From Spirochaetaceae bacterium (GTDB lineage: Bacteria > Spirochaetota > Spirochaetia > SZUA-6 > Fen-1364): a stretch of 33,328 nucleotides of DNA. A model generated the notes under the pieces. It was not told the DNA's origin. It saw nothing but the letters and a program-made list of their open reading frames with translations, and did no database searches. The number at the start of each line of letters is the position of its first letter. Within the stretch, counting starts at the first letter, position 1. The translations under genes and the position numbers were made by a program. The stretch lies in the NCBI GenBank assembly GCA_003141795.1, contig PLNO01000076.1:758-34085 (forward strand), in the 5' to 3' direction. Shown piece by piece: positions 6,142 through 15,532 of this stretch.

Positions 6142-8823
6142 ATGCAGGGGGAAAAGCGCAGGAAAAATGAGTACCCATCCATCAGGAGGTCTCCTCAAAA
6201 CATCTCGATCAGTGTCGCAGTACTCGTCTTGATGGCTCTGGGATGGCTTTTCACTGAGCAAATGAGCATCATCATCATGCGCTCCGCAATCAGCGCGTAT
6301 CAGGACACGGAGACCGAGATTGTGCGAAACGTCGGCCGCAGCATCCAGTCCTTCGTCGCCAACCGGCTCGGCGCCACCTTCGCGACCGCGGGAGTGGGAG
6401 AGGCGATCGAGCAGGACATCTTCCGGCTCTTCGTCGATCCGGTGCGCCTCCTCCAGAGCGGCGATGCATGGATCTACGCCCCCGACCACGTCGTGTACGA
6501 CAAGAGCAGCGATTTCCCCGACAAGTACCGCGGCAAAAGCATGGAGGAAGTCTTCGCGATCCAGAAGCTCGACGGCGCCTCACATTATGAGGAGATGACC
6601 GCCGCGGTGATGGCGGCGCAGGAAGGAATCGGCTGGTACGTCTGGCTCCCCGCGAAGGGTCCTGAGATCGCCGCATGGTCACCGGTGAAGGTCGGACCCT
6701 TCACGTGGGTCGTCGGGCTTTCCACGCCATTGAAGGAAATCCTCGATTCCACCGGCGCTGCACGCCAGATCCGCACCTCACGGGAGATCCTGGGTGCTTT
6801 GACGCTTCTCGTTCTTGCGCTGCTCGTGGTAGGGGGGCTCGCAGAAACCCGCCGCAGCCGGTTCGAGGCGCTGCTCAAGGAGCAGAAGGACCTCTCCCTG
6901 AAGCTCGGCGCGCTCCTCCCCCTGGACGAATGCCTGCAGATGTGCGCCAGCACGGCCTCACGGCTCCTGCGAGGCCGTGCTGTGTCGATCTACCTCGCCG
7001 ATCAGGCCACGGGCAGGTTCATTCTCCACGTTTCAACAAACCAGGGCGTCCTCCCGGTTGAATGGGAACCGGATCCTCGGACCGTCCAGGCGCTCGTCCA
7101 TCCGAACGCCTTCCAGCGCACCTTCGTAGAGCGGGGTGCCACTGCGGTGACGATTGCACCGATCACCGAGGACGGCAGGGCCATCGGGTGCATTGCGGCG
7201 ATCGACCGCCCGCGGTGCACGACCGCCTCTTTCCGACGGCGTGCACTCGAGGCGGTTGCCGCGGTACTGGCAACCGCAATGGGCCGCCTGCGCATGGAGG
7301 AGAGCCTTCGGGAGAACGAACGCCGGTTCAAGTCCGTCGTCGACACCGCCGCGGATGCCATCGTGACCGTCGCCCCCTCGGGCAGGATCGTCTTCTGGAA
7401 CAAGGCGGCATGGCTGTCGTTCGGCATTTCAGCGGAGAAGGCAGCAGGAGCTGCGCTGTCCGATTTCATCGCCCTGCGGACGGGGGAACGCGAGGACGGC
7501 GCCCCCGAGCGCGAGGGCAAGGCGCGGCTGCTCGGGGTGAGGGCCGACGGGACCCGATTTCCCATCGAGATATCCTCAGCGGCCTGGGGCACACGGGACG
7601 GGACCTTTACGACGCACGTCATACGGGACATGAGCATGCACGAGCGCGCGGAGAAGGAACGCTGGGAGCTCCAACAGAGGCTGCAGCGCGCGGAACGGAT
7701 GGAATCCCTCGGCATACTCGCCGGGGGCGTGGCTCACGACCTGAACAACATGCTCACGCCGATCGTCGGCTACGCCGACATCATGATGTCCGACGTGCCG
7801 CCCGACAGTCCGTTACGGGAAAGCCTGTCCGAGCTCTACCGCTCCGCGCGTCGCGCGGGAGCGATCGTTCAGGACCTGCTCACCCTCGGCAGACGCGGTA
7901 CGGTCGAAATGGGTCCGCTCGATCTCAACGGCATCGTCAGGGAATGCCTCGCATCCCCGGCGTTCCTCGAGGCGCAGGCACGCGCGCCCGGCGTCAGCCC
8001 GACCCGGGACCTCGCGCCCGACCTGCGGCCCATCCGCGGCTCGGCCCCTCACCTTCTGACGCTCGTCGCGAACCTCGTTCTCAACGGCTTCGAGGCCATG
8101 CCGAAGGGAGGACGGCTCACCCTCTCCACCTCCAATCGGACCCTCGCCGAGCCCCTCGCCGGGTACGAGCGCATCGAAGCGGGAGACTATGCCGTTCTGG
8201 AGGTGGCCGACGCGGGGCCGAGCATAGAAGCGAAGGACCTGGAAAGGATCTTCGAGCCGTTCTACACGAAAAAGAAAATGGGAAGGAGCGGATCCGGCCT
8301 CGGCCTTGCCGTCGTCTACGGAGTGGCGCACGACCACGGTGGACGGGTCGACGTGCGCACGACCGCCGGCTCCGGCACCGTCTTCGAGGTGTGGCTCCCG
8401 GCTTCGAGCGAGCAGCCGCTTCGCGCCGAGCACGCCCTGCACGATCTGCGGGGCACGGAACGCGTGCTCATCGTCGACGACCAGGCCGACGTGCGCCTCG
8501 TGGCCTCCAGGCTTCTCGGGCGCTACGGGTACTCCGTTCAAACCGCAGAGAGCGGCCGGGCGGCCATTGCCTGGCTGCGCGGCCACGCCGTGGACCTCGT
8601 CGTCCTCGACATGATCATGGAGGAGGACTTCGACGGTCTGGATTGCTGGCGTGAAATCGTTCGGATGCATCCCCGCCAGAAGGGGATCATCGTGAGCGGT
8701 TTTGCCGAGACTGATCGTGTTCAGGAGGCCAAACGGCTGGGGGTCGGCGCGTTCGTGAAGAAGCCCTACTCCGCCGAAGAGCTTGCTGTGGCGGTACGGC
8801 TGGAGCTCGCGCGCCTACGGTGA
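6142..8823 (+). CDS. Hybrid sensor histidine kinase (Cache-like, GAF, PAS, HisKA, HATPase, REC)
   Basis: An 893-residue membrane sensor. TM1 lies at about 22-45, an extracytoplasmic Cache-like region at about 46-205, TM2 at about 216-236, a GAF-like region at about 255-390 and PAS at about 393-510. HisKA carries phospho-acceptor His532 in GGVAHDLNN. HATPase follows, with N-box LVLNGFEAM near 648, a slightly unusual G1 box DAGPS in place of D-x-G-x-G, and G2 box GSGLGL. The C-terminal receiver begins VLIVDD (about 773) with phospho-acceptor Asp823 (VVLDM) and the conserved lysine in VKKPY. It should sense an external small ligand plus a cytosolic cue and feed an unlinked phosphotransfer partner; no response regulator gene is adjacent. 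The start at 6142 (AGGAG 8 bases upstream) agrees with the sigma-54 promoter. Confidence 0.9.
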   Translation: MQGEKRRKNEYPSIRRSPQNISISVAVLVLMALGWLFTEQMSIIIMRSAISAYQDTETEIVRNVGRSIQSFVANRLGATFATAGVGEAIEQDIFRLFVDPVRLLQSGDAWIYAPDHVVYDKSSDFPDKYRGKSMEEVFAIQKLDGASHYEEMTAAVMAAQEGIGWYVWLPAKGPEIAAWSPVKVGPFTWVVGLSTPLKEILDSTGAARQIRTSREILGALTLLVLALLVVGGLAETRRSRFEALLKEQKDLSLKLGALLPLDECLQMCASTASRLLRGRAVSIYLADQATGRFILHVSTNQGVLPVEWEPDPRTVQALVHPNAFQRTFVERGATAVTIAPITEDGRAIGCIAAIDRPRCTTASFRRRALEAVAAVLATAMGRLRMEESLRENERRFKSVVDTAADAIVTVAPSGRIVFWNKAAWLSFGISAEKAAGAALSDFIALRTGEREDGAPEREGKARLLGVRADGTRFPIEISSAAWGTRDGTFTTHVIRDMSMHERAEKERWELQQRLQRAERMESLGILAGGVAHDLNNMLTPIVGYADIMMSDVPPDSPLRESLSELYRSARRAGAIVQDLLTLGRRGTVEMGPLDLNGIVRECLASPAFLEAQARAPGVSPTRDLAPDLRPIRGSAPHLLTLVANLVLNGFEAMPKGGRLTLSTSNRTLAEPLAGYERIEAGDYAVLEVADAGPSIEAKDLERIFEPFYTKKKMGRSGSGLGLAVVYGVAHDHGGRVDVRTTAGSGTVFEVWLPASSEQPLRAEHALHDLRGTERVLIVDDQADVRLVASRLLGRYGYSVQTAESGRAAIAWLRGHAVDLVVLDMIMEEDFDGLDCWREIVRMHPRQKGIIVSGFAETDRVQEAKRLGVGAFVKKPYSAEELAVAVRLELARLR

Positions 8824-8846
8824 GGGGCACGGGCCGGCGATCGCCC

Positions 8847-9566
8847 TCAACCGCCCGAGCTGAGCGCGCGCCAGTACCTCTCGTAGAAGTCGACCGCGAC
8901 GTCCGCGTAGCGGTACGGAGACGGTCTGCCGAAAGCGCGACCGTTCGGATACAGGTGCAGGAGCCCGGCGGCATCGATCTGCTCCCGAGTCTTCCAGAAA
9001 CCGTGGTTGTACGCTGAGGAGAGGAGCCGAATGCGCTCGACCGCAGAAAGCGGCGCCATCGCGAACCGGGATTCCATCACGCGGGAGAAGCAGCAGAGAT
9101 AGAGGAGCTGCCACGCATCGCTTTGGAGGCGCCGGACCCTGAGAGCCCGACGGTCACGGTCGGTCGCAGCACCCGGGAACTCCAGGATGCAGCTCAGGGC
9201 AGGGGGCACCGAAGGGAGAGCGGCGACTGCGCCTTCCAGCGCCTCCACGAACGATGGCTTCATCTGAAACCGGCCGATGGAGAAATCCGCGGCCTGGGTC
9301 CCTTCGGCAACGTACAATGTCGCAAGGCCGAGGCTCTCCACCTCCGAGCGGAACAGGGAGTATCGCAGGAGCTCGGGGAAGATGACGGGGATGAGCGTCT
9401 CTGCGTCGGCGCCCATGGACGCGCATTGCTGCCGCCAGCTCCCCGCCCTTTCCAGGGCGAAATGGAGGGCTACCGCATAGCGCCTCCCGAAGGTGCTTTC
9501 ATAGTCCTGCGCGGAGACTGTCTCCGCGCAGATCAGGAGACTCAACGTGAGGAGCAAGGCCCGCAC
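8847..9566 (-). CDS. Exported lysozyme-superfamily-like protein (putative transglycosylase)
   Basis: A 239-residue protein with a signal peptide (cleavage likely after SAQ, residue 20). The pattern is reminiscent of lytic transglycosylases: a candidate acid Glu65 in FPELLRYS, then a glycine-glutamine motif in DFSIGRFQMKPSF (95-106), and AYNHGFW (185-191), recalling the SLT motifs GxxQ and AYNxG. Overall similarity is too weak for a firm assignment, and the Glu65-GxxQ spacing is longer than usual. It uses a GTG start 3 bases after the stop of the upstream lipoprotein gene, so the two form an operon. A peptidoglycan-remodelling role in the periplasm is inference. Confidence 0.6.
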   Translation of the reverse strand: MRALLLTLSLLICAETVSAQDYESTFGRRYAVALHFALERAGSWRQQCASMGADAETLIPVIFPELLRYSLFRSEVESLGLATLYVAEGTQAADFSIGRFQMKPSFVEALEGAVAALPSVPPALSCILEFPGAATDRDRRALRVRRLQSDAWQLLYLCCFSRVMESRFAMAPLSAVERIRLLSSAYNHGFWKTREQIDAAGLLHLYPNGRAFGRPSPYRYADVAVDFYERYWRALSSGG

Positions 9567-9569
9567 CGG

Positions 9570-11765
9570 CTATTCCGCCTGGAACTTCTCCATCATGCCC
9601 TTGTCGTCGAACCGTGCCGCCCACCCGGCCGGGATCTTCTCTTTCTGGCCGTTGACGACGAGCTCGAAGTCCTCGGAGAGCACGACGTGGTCGATGCCGG
9701 TTTTCGTGAAGGAGATCAGTGAGCCTGCCGGCAGCGCGAACTTCGTGGACCCGAACTGCATCGGAGCGATCTTCGACGTGAGGATCCGCACTTCGCACGG
9801 CGCATCACTGCCGCAGTTGGACTCGACGTTCACCGAGTCTGTGCACTCGTACGCCTTCTTGTTGAAGGTGTAGACTCCCTTGCCGTTCAGCGCGATCTCC
9901 GACAGATCGGTGCCGTCGATGACGAGGCGCGATCCCTTGGGGCAGGAAAGCTCGCCGCCCTCCAGGGAGACCTTCGTATCACGGGCGACCACTCCCGCTA
10001 TACCGTAGCTTTCCACTGCGAAGGTCGACCCTGCCTTGAAAGTCACCGTCGTCTCCCCGATCTTCTGGGGGAAATCCTTGGGAAGAGCGAAAGCGATGGT
10101 ATTCAGAACCGGCTGGCCTTCCGCCTTTGCGAACTCGATGACCGTTCCCTTGCGGAGCGGGACCGAGATGTCGCCAACCGGCACGGACAGGTCTGCCGAG
10201 AGAACCCCCTTCAGATGCGTATCCTCTTCCGACCAGCGACCGCGCGGCTTCCAGCTCGTGGTGACGGTCTCCACCTTCGTGAGCATGACCTCGGGCCATG
10301 CTCCATTCGATCCCCACAGGCGGTAATGCGGGACAGAGTCGTCGACGGTGGCCACGAAGCTCACGCGCGCGATATCCCGCCCGTACTTGTCGGGCTCGAT
10401 CCTGCCGGAAATCACGAGCTCGTACTCACCGCTCTTGGGGAAAAGCGCATTGATCTGCTCCGTCGAGCCCACCGCGTCCGAAGCGATCGTGTAAACGAAG
10501 TTGCCCGTCGTCTTGTTTTTGAGGCTTGCCGTGAGCTTGAGACCTGCCGGGAGATCCAACAGCATCTTCAACGAATCTCCCACCTCGCGAGCCGGGCTTG
10601 ATTTCACGCCGAGGCCGTACCTCCAGAACCGCGGATTGACCACCCAGTTCGCGGGAAGCACGCCGGACCTGTCGGTCGCCGTGGCCGAGAACGCGACGCG
10701 CGCGATCTGCAGGTAGTCCTTGTCTTCGCTCGCCTTCCCCCAGATCCACAGGTCGTACTCCCCGTTCTCCGGGAAGTACGCGTCGATGCCGTTCTTGGTT
10801 CCGTCCGTCGATGTGTCCACCATGTCGGGCAGCTTGCTCGAGTCCTTCCCCGTCGTGTTGTTCCTGTAGCTGGTGGCGAGGGAGATCGCTTTGGACGTCG
10901 TGAAAAGCATCTGCGCGAAATCCTTCACGGTCTTGTCCGGCGCCTGGGTAATGGTCACGCCGTACTTCCTGAAGCCCGGACCTGCGGTCCAGTTCGTCGG
11001 CAGCACGACGGCTTTCGTCTGGTCCACCGAAGCGTGGAAGCGGACGACCGTGAGCGTTTCATAGTCGTTTGCGGTGTCGTCCTTCGGCTTTCCGTACAGC
11101 GTCAACACGTAATCCCCCGTCTCGGGGAAAGCGATGGAAACGCGCAGCTCCTTCGGGTCGTGCCCGATGTCCACGGCATCCGTGGCGCTTTTGCCGCTGA
11201 TCGTGTTGACAAATCCGAAGGCGAGGGAAAAGTCCTTCTGGATGGAGATCGCGAACTCCGATTCGTCCTGCGCGTCCGCTTTCGGCTCCGCGACGAAAGC
11301 AAGGCCGTAGCGGGAAAATCCGGGGTACGTTTTGATGCTGCCGGCGGCATCGATCTTTGCCGTGAATTGAGCCGTGGCCATCGGGGTGAACGCATTGTCC
11401 GCCGCAGATTTCGGCTTCCCCATCAGCGTCACCTGGTAGGTGCCGCTCGTCGGGAAGTCCAATTCCACGCGCCATTCACTCCCCTGATGAGCGGGGGTTT
11501 TCGTCATCGTCGTGTTGGGCATGGAGGTATTCACGTACGTCGCGCGGATATCGACATCCTGCGTCGTCGTGAGAACGACTTCCATCGGGCCTGTAACGCT
11601 TGCGGGTGCGTTGGCGGTCATCTGCATTCCCAATTCCTGGAACGCGGGATAGAGGCTCCACTGAGCCGCCGACGGATCGGAAGCCGCCGTTCCCGTTCCA
11701 ACCGAGGCGCACCCCGCGAGCATGGTTATGCTAATGGCACACAGCATTTTCAAGATACGTTTCAT
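9570..11765 (-). CDS. Large lipoprotein with four KY-type Ig-like repeats
   Basis: A 731-residue lipoprotein: signal peptide, then lipobox LAGC with lipidated Cys19. Four repeats of about 107-112 residues begin roughly at 38, 147, 258 and 370. Each starts with a P-x-F-x-x-YG(L/V) motif and closes with F(P)-x-(S/T/N)-G-x-Y-x-L-x-(I/L)-x-GK, then an A/V-x-F-x-A strand. This pattern resembles the beta-sandwich modules of kyphoscoliosis (KY)-type transglutaminase-like proteins, but I see no Cys-His-Asp peptidase core. The last 240 residues are different, beta-rich, and include four cysteines near [15 protein letters not shown]. The start at 11765 follows GGAGG; a longer frame upstream lies before the promoter. 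Probably an envelope scaffold or adhesion-type protein, co-transcribed with the lysozyme-like gene. Confidence 0.75.
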   Translation of the reverse strand: MKRILKMLCAISITMLAGCASVGTGTAASDPSAAQWSLYPAFQELGMQMTANAPASVTGPMEVVLTTTQDVDIRATYVNTSMPNTTMTKTPAHQGSEWRVELDFPTSGTYQVTLMGKPKSAADNAFTPMATAQFTAKIDAAGSIKTYPGFSRYGLAFVAEPKADAQDESEFAISIQKDFSLAFGFVNTISGKSATDAVDIGHDPKELRVSIAFPETGDYVLTLYGKPKDDTANDYETLTVVRFHASVDQTKAVVLPTNWTAGPGFRKYGVTITQAPDKTVKDFAQMLFTTSKAISLATSYRNNTTGKDSSKLPDMVDTSTDGTKNGIDAYFPENGEYDLWIWGKASEDKDYLQIARVAFSATATDRSGVLPANWVVNPRFWRYGLGVKSSPAREVGDSLKMLLDLPAGLKLTASLKNKTTGNFVYTIASDAVGSTEQINALFPKSGEYELVISGRIEPDKYGRDIARVSFVATVDDSVPHYRLWGSNGAWPEVMLTKVETVTTSWKPRGRWSEEDTHLKGVLSADLSVPVGDISVPLRKGTVIEFAKAEGQPVLNTIAFALPKDFPQKIGETTVTFKAGSTFAVESYGIAGVVARDTKVSLEGGELSCPKGSRLVIDGTDLSEIALNGKGVYTFNKKAYECTDSVNVESNCGSDAPCEVRILTSKIAPMQFGSTKFALPAGSLISFTKTGIDHVVLSEDFELVVNGQKEKIPAGWAARFDDKGMMEKFQAE

Positions 11766-11787
11766 TGGAATCCTCCAGAGATAACAG

Positions 11788-11816
11788 ACCATAGCACCCG
11801 GCATAACAGCCGTCAA
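11788..11816 (-). promoter_or_regulatory. Promoter of the KY-repeat lipoprotein operon
   Basis: On the minus strand TTGACG (11811-11816), 17-base spacer, TATGGT (11788-11793). The predicted start near 11781 leaves a 16-base leader with GGAGG before the ATG at 11765. Confidence 0.6.
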
Positions 11817-11892
11817 TCTTTTCCCCTTCTTCCTGGCGTTCGCTGTTTGTCGAAGGCGTATGTGCGGCAATCTTTCCCCGGGCGGCGAAATC

Positions 11893-11901
11893 TGTTACAC
11901 T
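11893..11901 (+). promoter_or_regulatory. Putative extended -10 promoter of pgi
   Basis: TGT followed by TACACT (11896-11901) makes an extended -10 element; no good -35 is visible 17 bases upstream. The predicted start near 11908 gives an 11-base leader containing AGAGG. Confidence 0.4.
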
Positions 11902-11918
11902 GGATCAGAGGCACGATC

Positions 11919-13556
11919 ATGACTAAAGCCATTCCGCCACTTGCCGACCGCGCAGCGTGGAAAGCGCTGGAAAGCCACTATGCAGGCATGAAAGACGAGC
12001 ACCTGCGGCGCTTGTTTGCCGCGGACCCCGGGCGCGGCGAGCGGATGCGCGTGGAGACCCTCGGCATTCTCTTCGACTACTCGAAACATCGCATCACCGA
12101 CCAGACCATCTCGCTCCTCCTCCAGCTTGCCGAGGAATCCAGGCTGCGGGAACGCATCGATGCCATGTTCCAGGGAGAAAAGATCAACGTCACGGAGAAG
12201 CGCGCCGTTCTCCACGTGGCGCTGCGCGCCCCGAAGGGTGAGGTCATCGACGTCGATGGCACCGACGTCGTCCCCCAGGTCCATGCGGTGCTGGACAGGA
12301 TGGCGAACTTTGCCGCGCGGGTTCGCAGCGGCGCGTGGAAAGGACACACGGGAAAGCGGATCCGTACGATCGTCAACATCGGGATCGGCGGATCGGATCT
12401 GGGGCCCGTCATGGCCTACGAGGCCCTGCGGCACTACAGCCAGAGAGACCTCGGGTTCCGTTTCGTGTCGAACATCGACGGAACGGACTTCGCCGAAACC
12501 ACCGCTGACCTGAGCCCTGAGGAGACGCTCTTCATCATCTCCTCCAAGACCTTCACGACGCTGGAGACCATGACGAACGCCCAGACTGCGCGCGCATGGG
12601 CCCTTGCCGCGTTGAAGGACCCGGCCGCCGTTGCCCGACATTTCGTGGCCGTTTCCACGAACGCCGCCAAGGTCAGCGAGTTCGGGATCGATACGGCGAA
12701 CATGTTCGAGTTCTGGGACTGGGTGGGGGGACGGTATTCCATGGATGCGGCAATCGGCCTGTCCACCATGATCGCCGTCGGCGCTGAGAACTTCCGCGCC
12801 CTGCTTTCCGGCATGCACGAGATGGACGATCATTTCAGGACCGCGCCCTTCGACCGCAATCTCCCCGTGCTCATGGGGCTGCTCGGGCTGTGGTACAACA
12901 ATTTCTTCGGCGCCGAGACCATCGCCGTGCTGCCCTATGACCAGTACCTCAAGAGGTTCCCCGCCTACCTCCAGCAGCTCACCATGGAAAGCAACGGCAA
13001 GTGTGTCACGAGGGACGGGCGGGCTGTGGACTACCAGACCGGCCCTATCTACTGGGGGGAACCGGGGACGAACGGACAACACTCGTTCTACCAGATGATC
13101 CATCAGGGCACGAAGCTCATACCGTGCGATTTCATCGCCTTCGCGCAGCCGCTCAACCCGCTCGGGCGCCACCACGATCTGCTCATGGCCAACGTGTTTG
13201 CCCAGGCCGAGGCGCTGGCATTCGGCAAGACTGCCGCGGAGGTTGCCGCTGAAGGGGCCGCGCCGGAGCTGGTTGCCCACCGCACGTTCGAGGGCAACCG
13301 CCCCTCCACGACGATCCTCATGGACTCGCTTACCCCAGCGGCGCTGGGAAAGCTCATCGCGCTGTACGAGCACAGCGTCTACGTGCAGGGGGTCATCTGG
13401 GACGTCGATTCGTTCGACCAGTGGGGAGTGGAGCTGGGCAAGGTGCTCGCCGGCCGCATCGTTCCCGAGCTCGAGTCGGAGGGCGACCTTTCGCATGACA
13501 GCTCGACGAACGCGCTGATCCGCTGGTATCGCGGCCGCAGGAAACAGTCCCGCTGA
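11919..13556 (+). CDS. pgi: Glucose-6-phosphate isomerase
   Basis: A 545-residue cytosolic enzyme interconverting glucose 6-phosphate and fructose 6-phosphate in glycolysis, gluconeogenesis and entry to the pentose phosphate pathway. It has two SIS domains: [11 protein letters not shown] opens the first phosphate-binding region and [10 protein letters not shown] is the sugar-phosphate loop. The two family signatures are present ([15 protein letters not shown] and the C-terminal [10 protein letters not shown]). Catalytic residues correspond to Glu357 (MESNGK), His388 (NGQHSFYQ) and Lys508 (GVELGK), close to the E. coli numbering. The length is normal. The ATG at 11919 is chosen from homology and AGAGG upstream; the same frame is open for 885 bases further upstream, but that is the complement of the lipoprotein gene. 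The gene is divergent from the lipoprotein operon. Confidence 0.97.
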   Translation: MTKAIPPLADRAAWKALESHYAGMKDEHLRRLFAADPGRGERMRVETLGILFDYSKHRITDQTISLLLQLAEESRLRERIDAMFQGEKINVTEKRAVLHVALRAPKGEVIDVDGTDVVPQVHAVLDRMANFAARVRSGAWKGHTGKRIRTIVNIGIGGSDLGPVMAYEALRHYSQRDLGFRFVSNIDGTDFAETTADLSPEETLFIISSKTFTTLETMTNAQTARAWALAALKDPAAVARHFVAVSTNAAKVSEFGIDTANMFEFWDWVGGRYSMDAAIGLSTMIAVGAENFRALLSGMHEMDDHFRTAPFDRNLPVLMGLLGLWYNNFFGAETIAVLPYDQYLKRFPAYLQQLTMESNGKCVTRDGRAVDYQTGPIYWGEPGTNGQHSFYQMIHQGTKLIPCDFIAFAQPLNPLGRHHDLLMANVFAQAEALAFGKTAAEVAAEGAAPELVAHRTFEGNRPSTTILMDSLTPAALGKLIALYEHSVYVQGVIWDVDSFDQWGVELGKVLAGRIVPELESEGDLSHDSSTNALIRWYRGRRKQSR

Positions 13557-13586
13557 TCGGTGCCGCGCGAAGAGTTACGAGCCCTG

Positions 13587-13615
13587 TTGACTAGTATCTC
13601 GTACTGATGTATTGT
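13587..13615 (+). promoter_or_regulatory. Promoter of the RRM gene
   Basis: TTGACT (13587-13592), 17-base spacer, TATTGT (13610-13615). The predicted start near 13622 would give an untranslated leader of almost 190 bases, unusually long for this window. Confidence 0.55.
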
Positions 13616-13619
13616 CTAC

Positions 13620-13654
13620 GTGGATTTCAACTTGCGCGGCTTCGTGGAATCCAC
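13620..13654 (+). promoter_or_regulatory. Stem-loop at the 5' end of the RRM gene leader
   Basis: GTGGATTTC (13620-13628) pairs with GGAATCCAC (13646-13654), one G-U pair included, around a 17-base loop. It lies at the start of the long untranslated leader. By analogy to cold-shock mRNAs it may affect stability or temperature-dependent translation; that is inference. Confidence 0.45.
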
Positions 13655-13809
13655 AAACCAACAAAGAAGCCTGATCATTCGGACCTTTCAGATCCTACCT
13701 AGAAGGAACTTCCGACCGAACAGCGTTGTGCAGAGATAGTGTGCCATGTTCGCTCCTTGGGCAGTGCGAAGAAAAGGGCGATGATGTTCGTAACTCCAAG
13801 GAGGAGCAA

Positions 13810-14112
13810 ATGAACAAGAAACTTTACGTCGGCGGACTTTCGTATTCCGTCACCGATTCCCAGCTGCAGGCGCTTTTCGCGAGCCACGGCACCGTGGAAT
13901 CCGCCAAGGTCATCATGGACCGCGACAGCGACCGCTCACGCGGGTTCGGCTTTGTCGAGATGAGCACGCAGGAAGAGGCTGAAAAGGCCATTGCCGCCCT
14001 CAACGGCACGCAGCACGAAGGCAGGAACCTCACCGTCAACATGTCCAAGCCCCGCGAAGATCGCGGCGGCGGCGGCCAGGGCGGCGGCGGCGGATATCGC
14101 GACCGCTACTAA
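13810..14112 (+). CDS. Small RRM-domain RNA-binding protein with glycine-rich tail
   Basis: A 100-residue protein made of one RNA recognition motif and a short Gly-rich tail ending YRDRY. RNP2 is LYVGGL (5-10) and RNP1 is RGFGFVEM (44-51), with the aromatic residues that stack on RNA bases present. Such proteins (Rbp type in cyanobacteria and many Proteobacteria and spirochaetes) bind single-stranded RNA and are often cold-induced. AAGGAGGAG lies just upstream of the ATG at 13810; a longer in-frame reading from 13726 crosses the leader and is rejected. Monocistronic, with its own promoter, a 190-base leader and a strong terminator. A DEAD-box helicase, a functional partner in cold-shock RNA unwinding, lies 1.4 kb away. 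Confidence 0.93.
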   Translation: MNKKLYVGGLSYSVTDSQLQALFASHGTVESAKVIMDRDSDRSRGFGFVEMSTQEEAEKAIAALNGTQHEGRNLTVNMSKPREDRGGGGQGGGGGYRDRY

Positions 14113-14128
14113 GCGATCGTAAGAACGT

Positions 14129-14159
14129 AAAAAAAGGGGGCAGGTCGGCCCCCTTTTTT
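14129..14159. terminator. Bidirectional rho-independent terminator
   Basis: A run of A (14129-14135), GGGGGC (14136-14141), loop AGGTCG, GCCCCC (14148-14153), then six T (14154-14159). The symmetric A/T flanks serve both the RRM gene (plus) and the convergent GAF/HD-GYP gene (minus), whose stop codon overlaps the last T. Confidence 0.92.
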
Positions 14160-15373
14160 CATGCCCATTTCTCCCGAATGGCCTTGATGACGTCGTAGAT
14201 TTCGAAAAAGATGGCAACGAGCTCCGGGTCGAACTGCTTTCCCGACTGCTCCTTCAGGTAGAAGAGAACCCGGTCCTCCTCCCATGCGTCCTTGTACGCG
14301 CGTTTGCAGATGAGTGCGTCGTACACGTCGGCAAGGGTGACGATCCTCCCCGAAAGCGGGATGACGGCGCCCTTTTTCCCGGGTCCGAACTTCACGTTCT
14401 TCTCGTGGATGTCCTTGACCGTTCCGGGGTAACCGGTCCCGTCCCACCTCTCGTGATGGTTCAGCGCCACCTCGTACGCCAGCGTATCCCATTCGGAGGT
14501 GGGGTTCTCGAAGAACTGCGCGCCGTACAGCGTGTGATACTTGATGCTCTCGTATTCCTCTTTCGTGAGGTCTTCCCTCTTCTTCAGTATCGCGTCCGTC
14601 ACACCCACCTTGCCGATATCGTGAAGCATGGAGGATATCTTGAGGATGTCCTTGAAGTTGCTCACCTCTTCCCGTGGAACCGCGTGCTTCTCCGCCCACT
14701 TCTGATAGAGCTCCACCGCATAGGCGCCCACGCGGCTGACGTGGGGCTTCGTCTCCTCGGGATCGCGCAGCTCCGTGGTGCGCACCATCTTGAAAACGAC
14801 GTCGCGGAGGAGAAGCGCCCTTTCGATGGCGATGCCCGCGTAGAAGGCGAATTGCGTGATGTAGAACTTCTGGTCATCCGTGAAGGCGATGGGCGTCCCG
14901 TTCTTGTCCAGCCGGTTGATGAGCTCCAGCACCCCGACCATGTCGTTCTTGCTCGTGCGGATGGGCACGATGAGCATCGAAACCGTCCGGTAGGAGGAGA
15001 TCTGGTCGAAGTACGGATTGAAGGAGAAGGGGAAGGAGGTGTCGATGCTGTAGGCGTCGTCGATGAGCAGCGCCTCCGCCGTGTAGGCGACATAGCCTGC
15101 GATCGAGCTCTTGTCGATCTCGATGCGGTTGTTCGTGTAGATGTACTTGTTGGAGAGGAAATCCTTTTTAAAAAGGGAGTCGTTCTGCACGTAGCTGAAC
15201 TGCAGCTTCTTGTCCTCCACGAGGAAGATGGACCCCGCATCCGCATTGGTGAGCGCGCGGGTCTCGTACAGGAGGCTGTCCAGCAGCGTGTTGAGGTCCC
15301 TGATGTGATGCAGCTTTTCCTGTTTTTCAAGGATCGTATTGAGGATCGATGAATCATCCTTCCGTCGGGTCAC
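14159..15373 (-). CDS. GAF plus HD-GYP cyclic-di-GMP phosphodiesterase
   Basis: A 404-residue soluble protein: a GAF domain (about 25-190) and an HD-GYP domain (about 200-395). Metal ligands and signature are intact: HD at 251-252 (LHDIGK), HHERWDGTGYP with GYP at 314-316, and the later LADVYDALICKRAYK helix. The family hydrolyses c-di-GMP to pGpG or GMP; the GAF domain would bind a small ligand and gate activity. The reading frame extends 151 codons further upstream as the complement of the helicase gene. I start at the GTG at 15373 because AAAGGGAG precedes it and the promoter at 15394-15423 excludes upstream ATGs. The gene is divergent from the DEAD-box helicase. Confidence 0.9.
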   Translation of the reverse strand: MTRRKDDSSILNTILEKQEKLHHIRDLNTLLDSLLYETRALTNADAGSIFLVEDKKLQFSYVQNDSLFKKDFLSNKYIYTNNRIEIDKSSIAGYVAYTAEALLIDDAYSIDTSFPFSFNPYFDQISSYRTVSMLIVPIRTSKNDMVGVLELINRLDKNGTPIAFTDDQKFYITQFAFYAGIAIERALLLRDVVFKMVRTTELRDPEETKPHVSRVGAYAVELYQKWAEKHAVPREEVSNFKDILKISSMLHDIGKVGVTDAILKKREDLTKEEYESIKYHTLYGAQFFENPTSEWDTLAYEVALNHHERWDGTGYPGTVKDIHEKNVKFGPGKKGAVIPLSGRIVTLADVYDALICKRAYKDAWEEDRVLFYLKEQSGKQFDPELVAIFFEIYDVIKAIREKWA

Positions 15374-15393
15374 TGCGCTCCCTTTCTGCGCAC

Positions 15394-15423
15394 AGCATAA
15401 TGCGTTCCCGCACACCGTGTCAT
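15394..15423 (-). promoter_or_regulatory. Putative promoter of the GAF/HD-GYP gene
   Basis: On the minus strand ATGACA (15418-15423), 18-base spacer, TATGCT (15394-15399). Initiation near 15387 gives a 14-base leader that holds AAAGGGAG. Confidence 0.5.
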
Positions 15424-15532
15424 CAGGGCCGCGGCGCGGGTGGCTGTAGTCATACACCCCCTCCCCGTAGTAGACTGCGCTCATCACACCACGCGAGAAC
15501 ACATCCCGCCCTGCATATCCCACGAGGCACAC

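Noticed and set aside
7062..8654. 530-codon plus-strand frame inside the kinase gene
   Set aside because: Arg/Gly/Pro-rich shadow frame in GC-rich DNA; the kinase motifs are in the other frame.
11034..11918. 885-base in-frame N-terminal extension of the pgi reading frame
   Set aside because: It is the complement of the KY-repeat lipoprotein gene; PGI homology starts at the ATG at 11919.
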